A stretch of DNA of 41,663 bases. It comes from Sulfurovum sp. (lineage in GTDB: Bacteria; Campylobacterota; Campylobacteria; Campylobacterales; Sulfurovaceae). How positions within the stretch are numbered: the stretch's first letter is position 1; the number at the start of each line of letters is the position of its first letter. Location of the stretch: the NCBI GenBank assembly GCA_030949325.1, contig JAUZSQ010000051.1:1-41663 (forward strand), read 5' to 3'. This document shows positions 35,975 through 41,663 of the stretch, piece after piece. The position numbers and the translations under genes were made by a program. The notes below the pieces were generated by a model, which was not told where the DNA came from, did no database searches, and saw only the letters and a program-made list of their open reading frames with translations.

Positions 35975-37843
35975 TTACTTAAAGAGATAAATGAGCTGAG
36001 GAAATAGGATTATAATAAGAAGTGCTACAATTTGCAAGGCAATAAAGGGTGCTACTCCTTTGTAAATATTGGCGGTACTGACTTGATTACCAGCGGCCCC
36101 TTTGAGATAAAAGAGTGCGAAGCCAAAAGGAGGGGTGAGAAAGGAGGCTTGTAGGTTCATGGCTATGAGTATGGCAAACCAAATAGGGTCTATACCCAAA
36201 GTTGCTACAATAGGGACTAAAATAGGCACAACAACAAAGGCTATCTCTATAAAGTCAATAAAAAACCCTAGTAGAAAAATCAGAAGCATAGAGATGGCAA
36301 TAAACCTCCAAACATCGTCTGTGTCTTCGGCAAAAAATGCCAATGCCATATCTCCACCACCGAGTTCATTGAAGACGAGTGAAAATGCTGTAGCACCTAT
36401 GAGTATCATAAATATCATGGCTGTGAGTTTGACCGTCTCTAGTGTGGCATAGCGTAGGATTTCTACAGAAAAGGTTTTTTTGCCTAGAGAGAGCAACACT
36501 GCACCCAACACACCCACAGCAGCAGATTCTGAAGGAGAGGCGATTCCTGCGAAGATACTCCCTAGTACCATGACGATGAGAAGCAAAGGAGGGATGATTT
36601 CTTGGATAGCTTCTTTGACTATCTCTTTGTAGGGTTGGGTAGAGACCATTGCAGGGGCTACTTCTTTATTGAAATAAGAAAGTATTAATATATAGAGTAT
36701 GTATAAGCCAATGAGTAAAAATCCAGGGACTACAGCTGCGTGAAATAGGTCACCTACAGAGAGGTGCATTTGGTCTCCTAGGATAATAAGGACAATCGAA
36801 GGGGGGATAAGTTGTCCCAACGTACCCGAGGCTGCGATACTACCTGAAGCCAGTGTTGGGGCATAGCCTTGTTTGAGCATGAGGGGTAGGGCAATGAGTG
36901 ACATCATTACCACAGATGCCCCTACAATACCTGTAGTCGCTGCGAGGATGGCCCCCACGAGTACGACTGAAATTGCCAGTCCTCCACGCACGGAGGCAAA
37001 GAGCTTTGCCATAGACAGGAGTAAGCCTTCTGCCATTTTGGACTTTTGGAGTATAAGCCCCATAAAGATAAACAAAGGAATGGCCATGAGTGTCATATTG
37101 CCCATGATACCATAGGTTCGGTAAGGAAGCATTTCTAAGACATGTAATCCTACTTCTTCACTAATCACTGCAAAAAAGACAGCGACCCCTGCAAATACAA
37201 ATGCCACTTGAAACCCTAGCATCAAAAGTACCAAGGTAAAGATAAACATCAAAAAAACAGGGTCAATCCAAAAGTCCAGTCTATAATACCATGCTACATA
37301 GACCAGCAAAGCCATCAATCCCATTGCCCCAAGCATACGCCACAAACGTTTAGGGGTTTTTAATAAGGCATAACTTTTGAGTATCTCACTACTTGCTTGG
37401 AGTACCAAAAGACCAAAAGACAAGACTAGCATCGCCTTAATAAGCCAACGATGTGTAAGCCCCCCAGGATTGGGAGAGACTTCTTGTTGCAAGTAGCTTT
37501 GCAAAGTCATATCCCAAGAATAATATAAAAACAAAGAAGAAAAAGGGATAACAAGGATAAGCATAGCAATGATATGAATACTATTTTGTAGTTCTATACT
37601 ATATCTCTCAAAGAAGAGGTCAACCCTTACATGGGTATTATATTTGAGTGCATAGCTCAGTCCTAGCAAAAAGATACTGTCAAAGAGATACCATTCAAGT
37701 TCTTGAAAGGCAATAGAACCTGCTGAAAATAAGTATCTCATCCCTGCATCATAAATCACAAGAAGTGAGAGTAATATAACGATAATCCCAGCGATATACC
37801 CTGCATAAGTAGAGAGATATTCAAGTTTTGTAGAGATACGCAT
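35975..37843 (-). CDS. TRAP transporter permease, fused small and large subunits (DctQ-DctM)
   Basis: 622-residue inner-membrane permease of a tripartite ATP-independent periplasmic transporter, driven by sodium or proton gradients. Residues 1-170 are the DctQ-like small subunit with four helices (AFQELEWYLFDSIFLLGLSY and YNTHVRVDLFFERY are its signatures). Residues about 190-622 are DctM, with MGNMTLMAIPLFIFMG, TTGIVGASVVMMSLIALP, GSIAASGTLGQLIPPSIVLI and ASPSESAAVGVLG. No stop or start separates the two. No DctP binding protein is nearby, so the substrate (usually a carboxylate) is unknown. The ATG at 37843 follows AAAGGATATAAA. Confidence 0.93.
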   Translation of the reverse strand: MRISTKLEYLSTYAGYIAGIIVILLSLLVIYDAGMRYLFSAGSIAFQELEWYLFDSIFLLGLSYALKYNTHVRVDLFFERYSIELQNSIHIIAMLILVIPFSSLFLYYSWDMTLQSYLQQEVSPNPGGLTHRWLIKAMLVLSFGLLVLQASSEILKSYALLKTPKRLWRMLGAMGLMALLVYVAWYYRLDFWIDPVFLMFIFTLVLLMLGFQVAFVFAGVAVFFAVISEEVGLHVLEMLPYRTYGIMGNMTLMAIPLFIFMGLILQKSKMAEGLLLSMAKLFASVRGGLAISVVLVGAILAATTGIVGASVVMMSLIALPLMLKQGYAPTLASGSIAASGTLGQLIPPSIVLIILGDQMHLSVGDLFHAAVVPGFLLIGLYILYILILSYFNKEVAPAMVSTQPYKEIVKEAIQEIIPPLLLIVMVLGSIFAGIASPSESAAVGVLGAVLLSLGKKTFSVEILRYATLETVKLTAMIFMILIGATAFSLVFNELGGGDMALAFFAEDTDDVWRFIAISMLLIFLLGFFIDFIEIAFVVVPILVPIVATLGIDPIWFAILIAMNLQASFLTPPFGFALFYLKGAAGNQVSTANIYKGVAPFIALQIVALLIIILFPQLIYLFK

Positions 37844-37888
37844 TTTATATCCTTTTGTAAAAAGAAGATTATATCTAAAATATTTAAG

Positions 37889-37894
37889 TATAAT
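37889..37894 (+). promoter_or_regulatory. Promoter -10 for the 37921 gene
   Basis: TATAAT at 37889-37894 after ATTTAAG, 27 bases before the ATG at 37921, in the short divergent gap with the TRAP permease gene. Confidence 0.5.
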
Positions 37895-37920
37895 CTATTT
37901 ACGATTTTAAAGGATTACAG

Positions 37921-38337
37921 ATGACATACAATGATTGGTTTGACCAACATGCAAAAAAACATGCTACGATTATGAAGAAACTTGAAGGACTTGATGAATA
38001 TGATATTGTTCAGTACTTTATATTTGAGAACATGGTCAAAAATGAGCCAGACTTTTGTGACCTTTATGCGACCAATACGAAGTGCCACGAGATGTATGAA
38101 CTCAACTGTTATATGTGTGGATGCTCACATTTTAGATTCAATACCACACCCTATATACAAGAAGAACTAGAATATCATTCTGTCTGTTCTATTAACTCCA
38201 AACGAGGCAAACGTTCTATCACCGATGCACAAGTACACCAAGACTGCACAGGATGCACCGTCCCTCATGGCGAAGACTTTATACTCAGCAATTTTAACCA
38301 TGATTGGCTTACCATGATGGGAAAAGTGAAGAATTAG
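37921..38337 (+). CDS. Conserved Cys-rich hypothetical protein
   Basis: 138-residue cytoplasmic protein with nine Cys: PDFCDLYA, TKCHEMYELNCYMCGCSHF, YHSVCSINS and HQDCTGCTVPHGED. The CYMCGC...HF and DCTGCTVPH groups look like metal or iron-sulfur ligands. No signal peptide or membrane segment is seen. I believe similar proteins occur across Campylobacterota but can name no function. It converges on the 38334 gene, overlapping its end by 4 bases. Confidence 0.78.
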   Translation: MTYNDWFDQHAKKHATIMKKLEGLDEYDIVQYFIFENMVKNEPDFCDLYATNTKCHEMYELNCYMCGCSHFRFNTTPYIQEELEYHSVCSINSKRGKRSITDAQVHQDCTGCTVPHGEDFILSNFNHDWLTMMGKVKN

Positions 38338-38933
38338 AGTAAACTACTTTTTAACTTTTTAATGTCAATAACATCAAGGTATTGTTCCAATACGGCATCG
38401 TCCTTGAGATTTGTACCTGAGAGTTTAAGGATGATTTGACCCACGATAAGTAGTGTAATCTCAGTAGTACTACCATCTTTCTTTTTGATACCTTTAATAC
38501 GTTTGTAACGATAGGCTTCAGTACTAGGGTCACTTTGTGCAATCATAGGATTATTTATCATCATCGACATCATGGATATCATAGGAGAGTTTGCCAAAAT
38601 TTGTATATTGATACTCTCGTTGTCTTTGCTATAGTTTGCTTCTATACTTGTCCCTCCTCCACCTAGCATAGACATAGCCGCTTGTGTACCATTGTCACCT
38701 ATTGTCATACTCCAGCCATCTAAAGCACTAGGCAATAGCTTTTGATTCTCAGCATCATCAAGTTTTTGCATTTGAGCTATAGTGAATTTGAGTTCATCCA
38801 TAGCCCCTTTGTAGTCTTTGTCTTTATAGGCTTCTATAGCAGTATTCATTTGATCTATAATCTCATCGGCATGAAGTGCAGATGTACTAAGTATAGCTAA
38901 AGCCGTAAGGCTTGAAAGTAGTGTTTTTTTCAT
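38334..38933 (-). CDS. Hypothetical exported protein
   Basis: 199 residues with a Sec signal peptide (MKKTLLSSLTALAILSTSAL, cleavage at LHA-DEIID). The mature N-terminus is helical and TPR-like (MNTAIEAYKDKDYKGAMDEL). A Gly-rich loop (SMLGGGGTSIEANYS), a Met-rich stretch (SPMISMMSMMINNPMIA) and a beta-rich C-terminal half follow. Family not recognised. A ribosome site (AAAGGAAAATACC) precedes the ATG, 13 bases after the next gene's stop, so it may be co-transcribed with the small exported genes upstream. Confidence 0.75.
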   Translation of the reverse strand: MKKTLLSSLTALAILSTSALHADEIIDQMNTAIEAYKDKDYKGAMDELKFTIAQMQKLDDAENQKLLPSALDGWSMTIGDNGTQAAMSMLGGGGTSIEANYSKDNESINIQILANSPMISMMSMMINNPMIAQSDPSTEAYRYKRIKGIKKKDGSTTEITLLIVGQIILKLSGTNLKDDAVLEQYLDVIDIKKLKSSLL

Positions 38934-38946
38934 GGTATTTTCCTTT

Positions 38947-39420
38947 TTAAAAATTTAGATTATTGGGACATATTTCTTTATATTCATCCATAAAGCTATC
39001 CCAAGTTGGTATATCATTTGTTTTGTCTATGTGCTTTTTGATATGAGTAATCTGTAGGCGTACTTTCCATCGCTTCACAAACACTTTTACCTTCTTTTTT
39101 AAGTTTAACATGCAATGCTTGTGTATGCAATTTACCATAACAGATATTTTTTGCCTTAGCATAATAATCATATATTTCTTTGGGAGCATCAGGATATGTA
39201 TATTTTATAAGACGGTTACTAGCAAAAGCACATTTCCTTGGAAATTTTTCTGAGTCACCTTCATCAGCATACTTTTGTACTTTTGATAAACCTTTATCTA
39301 CACTCAGTTTGGTAGAACTTATTTTTGGATTTACCTCAGTTGTAGCGTTACTTATCCCTCCTAGTATTAAAAAAATAATATGCTAACTATTATCTTCATT
39401 TTAGTTTGATGTCGATACAT
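38947..39420 (-). CDS. Small exported Cys protein (paralogue of the 39592 gene), two frameshifts
   Basis: Reconstructed from three frames, about 157 residues. ATG 39420 has AGGAGGAG upstream; ATG 39399 is an alternative. The leader MKIIVSILFF...LILGGISNA needs one more T in the minus-strand T-run (39369-39375). The mature part continues TTEVNPKISSTKLSVDKGLS, then CAFASNRLIKYTYPDAPKEI and CYGKLHTQALHVKLKKEG. A second shift near 39064-39066 leads to HIDKTNDIPTWDSFMDEYKE and a final IC. Pattern YAxxxxICxGKLxTxALxxxLKKEG is shared with the gene at 39592, so they are paralogues. Function unknown. Confidence 0.65.
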
Positions 39421-39575
39421 TGACTCCTCCTATATTGACATTTCCCTGTGCCTGTCCTGCTTGGTTAAAGTTGAGTGAGCTTGAACCCTCCGTAAGGTGT
39501 ACTTCCATTAAGTCCTACATTTGTTGCACATCCTGTAAAAATAAGGGTAAAGATTGTTAAGTAAAATAAGTTCAT
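39401..39575 (-). CDS. Very small lipoprotein, frameshifted
   Basis: About 57 residues. It starts at ATG 39575 after AAAAAGGAAAAAC, with MNLFYLTIFTLIFTGCATNV, whose FTGC is a lipobox. The three-base run at 39486-39488 appears one base too long. With the repair the protein reads GSTPYGGSSSLNFNQAGQAQ, then GNVNIGGVNVSTSN, and stops at 39401. The mature chain is Gly/Asn/Ser-rich, repeat-like and probably disordered or beta. It sits between the two paralogous exported genes on the same strand, with a short overlap downstream. Confidence 0.6.
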
Positions 39576-39591
39576 TGTTTTTCCTTTTTAT

Positions 39592-39903
39592 TTATTGACA
39601 CGTAGAAGTATAGGTTGTGCGATATTCTTGCCACAACTTACTATCGCCACTCTTTTTAAGGTTATCTTGAATGAGAGAGTCAAAATTCAATACTTTTTTA
39701 AAAGAACTACAACTTTTCGCTCCTTCTTTTTTAAGATGATTTATGAGTGCTGTTGTATAAAGTTTTCCTCTGCATAGAATAATAGATTCTTGAGCATAAT
39801 CTTTCATATATTGTGGAGTATTCGCTTCATTTCCCTGTCCATCATAGTCTAAATAGTTTGCTAACGTACCAAAAGGCATACAATAACTGATAACATTTTT
39901 CAT
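39592..39903 (-). CDS. Small Cys protein (paralogue of the 38947 gene), probably missing its leader
   Basis: 103 residues as read, starting MKNVISYCMPFGTLANYLDY. The core YAQESIILCRGKLYTTALIN, HLKKEGAKSCSSFKK and the end LWQEYRTTYTSTC align with the exported gene at 38947 including Cys spacing, but no signal peptide precedes it here. Upstream in-frame codons are open only to about 39957. The 5' end may therefore be truncated, frameshifted, or replaced during rearrangement with the adjacent mobile-element sequences. The ribosome site before ATG 39903 (GTGGAAGC) is weak. Function unknown. Confidence 0.6.
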   Translation of the reverse strand: MKNVISYCMPFGTLANYLDYDGQGNEANTPQYMKDYAQESIILCRGKLYTTALINHLKKEGAKSCSSFKKVLNFDSLIQDNLKKSGDSKLWQEYRTTYTSTCQ

Positions 39904-39913
39904 GCTTCCACTT

Positions 39914-40042
39914 TTAGTGATGAGTGATGCTCTTGTTATTCTTTTTCGTAACCCCTAAATAACCCCACCAACCCAATATTAAGCAAACTACTACATAGTT
40001 AAAAGCAGTAAAAACATCACATAAAAGTGATTTACTAACCAA
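39914..40042 (-). CDS. Possible small membrane peptide
   Basis: 42-codon frame from TTG 40042 to TAA 39914, ten bases before the next gene on the same strand. It contains one convincing hydrophobic helix (FTAFNYVVVCLILGWWGYLG) followed by a basic, hydrophilic tail (VTKKNNKSITHH), the shape of a small single-span membrane protein. No good ribosome site or ATG is visible, and it may be the remnant or frameshifted end of a longer membrane protein. Confidence 0.35.
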   Translation of the reverse strand: MVSKSLLCDVFTAFNYVVVCLILGWWGYLGVTKKNNKSITHH

Positions 40043-40061
40043 GTATAGTAGTAGTTTTAGC

Positions 40062-40067
40062 TATAAT
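40062..40067 (+). promoter_or_regulatory. TATAAT box six bases before an ATG
   Basis: A perfect TATAAT at 40062-40067 with ATG at 40074. If used, transcription would begin at or next to the start codon, giving a leaderless message. No -35 match at normal spacing is seen. Confidence 0.35.
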
Positions 40068-40073
40068 AGCACT

Positions 40074-40196
40074 ATGAAAACAGAGCTTATTAATATAGAA
40101 AAATTACAAGAAACCATTATAAATCAAGCCCAAGAGAATAGTAGTCAAGAAAAAAGAATACAAACCCTAGGTAAATCCGATGAGATTTTAAGCTAG
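40074..40196 (+). CDS. Short hypothetical ORF, possible transposon remnant
   Basis: 40 residues, MKTELINIEKLQETIINQAQ then ENSSQEKRIQTLGKSDEILS: a short polar coiled coil without other features. It resembles the N-terminal coiled coil of IS66-type transposases, but it is too short to decide. It lies just before the ISAs1-like remnant. No ribosome site is seen. Confidence 0.3.
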   Translation: MKTELINIEKLQETIINQAQENSSQEKRIQTLGKSDEILS

Positions 40197-40223
40197 GTTA
40201 AAAGAAAAGAAGATTTAATATAA

Positions 40224-40815
40224 ATATGAAAAAAAAAGCTATTAAACGAGCTAAAAAACTTAACAGACTTCAGAAAAGATAAGCATAAAATAGAATATCC
40301 ATTGCATGAGATAATGTTCATGATATTATTTGGATTATTAAAAGGCTATGTAACCTATACAGAGCTTCATTGTTGGATGATTAATCAGTCACAGAATGAT
40401 TTGTTCAAAGACCTATTTGAAAAAGATAAAATTAAAATACCTTCACGCTCAACTCTGCACCATTTATTAATAAATATAGATAATAATGAACTAGAACTAA
40501 TATTGTAGAGAGCATTTTGAACCCTATGTAAATTTAGAAAATATTGCAATAGATGGTAAATGGTTAAGAGGTAGTGATGTGACGGGACAATATACACAAG
40601 AGAGTCACAAATGTATATTGAATATTTTGGATAAAGATCAAAAGATTGTGATAGGACACAAATTTTTAGAAAAGGGGAAAGTAAGTGAAATCCCTGCTTT
40701 TCAAGAGTTATTGGATGAAAAAGTATTTAATAAAGAGGCATCCTCCCAAACAACTACACACTTCCCAATAAATTCAATAAAAATTAGCATAAATGAAAGA
40801 AAAGAAGTAAAATAA
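40224..40815 (+). pseudogene. ISAs1-family transposase remnant
   Basis: Broken N-terminal half of an ISAs1 (H-repeat-like) transposase. Rejoining frames gives LNELKNLTDFRKDKHKIEYP, LHEIMFMILFGLLKGYVTYT, PSRSTLHHLLINIDNNELEL, then REHFEPYVNLENIAIDGKWL (the DGK first catalytic Asp) and EKGKVSEIPAFQELLDEKVF. Breaks occur at the nine-A run 40227-40235 (one too many), near 40500-40508, and finally near 40737. There family similarity ends and unrelated residues run to a stop at 40815. The second Asp and the Glu of the active site are absent, so this copy is truncated and not functional regardless of base errors. Confidence 0.8.
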
Positions 40816-40820
40816 GAGAC

Positions 40821-40849
40821 TCACTCAACAAAAGCAATGTATTGAGTGA
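40821..40849. repeat. Short inverted repeat between transposase sequences
   Basis: TCACTCAA (40821-40828) and TTGAGTGA (40842-40849) are perfect inverted 8-mers with a 13-base spacer, after the ISAs1 remnant and 26 bases before the next start codon. It could be a terminator hairpin or an element boundary. Confidence 0.4.
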
Positions 40850-40874
40850 AATAAATACCGTAAGAGGTAAAAAG

Positions 40875-41663
40875 ATGATACTAAAAAAACTTTATAGAAC
40901 TCTTAAACTACTACGCAATCAAGTATGCAAGAAGAGCTGATTTAACGCCAGAAATAAGATTAGATATTTCCTATCAAGCATATGAAGCACAAAAAGCAAA
41001 AGAGTATGGAGCTATCACAGAATTAGCTATAGAGTACAACATTTCTAGGAGATTTGTCTATATGCTCATAGAGAGATTACAACGTTTACTCCCTTTGGTA
41101 TTTACTACATATCAAACAATGAAGAAACTCAGTAAAAAAGAAATCTTTTCAAAGATATTAAGCTACAGATTTGAAGGAGCTTCTAGTCTTGGAGCTATCT
41201 CTACAATGATGAAGCGTGAGAAGTTGGATTATTCTGGTGCTAGTACTATCGGTAGAAGTTTATCAGCGATGGGTGCATTAATCCCAAGTATAGAATCCAT
41301 ACCTATGGATAAAAGCTTTCAAATCACAGCGCTTCTTGATGAGATATTTATAGGTTCAACTCCGATTCTTATAATGGTTGAGCCTAAAAGTACCGCGATA
41401 CTCAATATACAATTGGCTGAGGATAGAAGTGCTAAGACTTGGTCAAAACATATTAACTATTTGACATCTAACCGAGATATAGAAATCAATAATACAGTAA
41501 GTGACCAAGGAACAGGATTACTTACAGGAATCAAAGATAGCTTGATTGGGGTTCACCGACAGCCTGATACATTTCATGCCCTCTCCCATAGATTAGGTGA
41601 CTTTGTACGGATATTTAGGGCAAAGGCTTATGGCTCTATAGCAAGTGAATACGAGCGTGAAGA
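40875..41663 (+). CDS. Transposase-like protein (DUF6399-like, DDE type), 3' end outside the window
   Basis: At least 262 residues and still open at the right edge. ATG 40875 follows AAGAGGTAAAAAG. The A-run at 40883-40889 is one too long: with six A the start reads MILKNFIELLNYYAIKYARR and continues without interruption. A helix-turn-helix (AITELAIEYNISRRFVYMLI) lies at about 55-75. The catalytic-like region has ALLDEIFIGSTPILIMVEPK (Asp near 154) and NNTVSDQGTGLLTGIKDSLI (Asp near 209), then PDTFHALSHRLGDFVR. The spacing fits the first two acids of a DDE/RNase H fold. The order of motifs resembles DUF6399-type transposases as I remember them; the third acid would lie downstream. Confidence 0.65.

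Overview
The window looks like a chromosomal segment from a free-living Campylobacterota (epsilonproteobacterial) bacterium, probably Sulfurovum- or Sulfurimonas-like. This is inferred from AT-rich coding with dense gene packing, short TATAAT promoters without a clear -35, the DUF4212/VC_2705-type acetate symporter pair with acs, a candidate aminofutalosine deaminase of the futalosine menaquinone route, a periplasmic c-type cytochrome, and several small proteins of a kind I associate with this phylum. No rRNA, tRNA or CRISPR array was seen, and no gene-free stretch exceeds 300 bases once frameshifted genes are rejoined.

Layout. 1-1454 (minus): murA and the start of an alpha/beta hydrolase. 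1606-8730 (plus): two unknown genes, a UvrD/Rep helicase, the acetate symporter pair and acs. 8790-10337 (minus): DCC thiol protein, family-4 uracil-DNA glycosylase and msrA. 10618-11506 (plus): a small cytochrome c and a membrane protein. 11533-17750 (minus): a small exported protein and a CusCBA-type copper/silver efflux operon ending in a Cys-rich lipoprotein. 17909-21246 (plus): DUF4395 membrane protein, Rrf2 regulator, PLP sulfhydrylase and CAP-domain protein. 21250-22464 (minus): aminofutalosine deaminase candidate. 22634-24991 (plus): two-component system and an FMN-barrel protein. 24996-26204 (minus): three-gene operon with DUF2237. 26304-27746 (plus): selO. 27781-30239 (minus): small Zn protein, rsmD, eptA-like. 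30318-34206 (plus): ComF-like, anmK, murU, an Rpn-family nuclease and a PEBP-like protein. 34276-37843 (minus): DEAD-box helicase with an RGG tail and a fused TRAP permease. 37921-39903: small unknown exported proteins, including a paralogous Cys-containing pair. 40074-41663: mobile-element debris (ISAs1 remnant) and a DDE-transposase-like ORF that runs off the end.

The most striking property is that about twenty genes, including essential ones (murA) and highly conserved ones (acs, cusA, DEAD-box helicase), are interrupted by single-base frameshifts, mostly in homopolymers. I rejoined them from reading-frame continuity and family length. Consensus indel error in a long-read assembly is the simplest explanation, so I annotate them as intact genes with a suspect base.

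The best biological leads are: a 12-residue cassette of pattern MKCxxGKCGxSM, present once at the mature N-terminus of CusB and twice in the lipoprotein that ends the same efflux operon; an inverted repeat overlapping the promoter of the DUF4395-Rrf2-sulfhydrylase operon; an anmK-murU pair suggesting cell-wall sugar recycling; and a cluster of tiny secreted, lipoprotein and membrane genes next to the transposon remnants.
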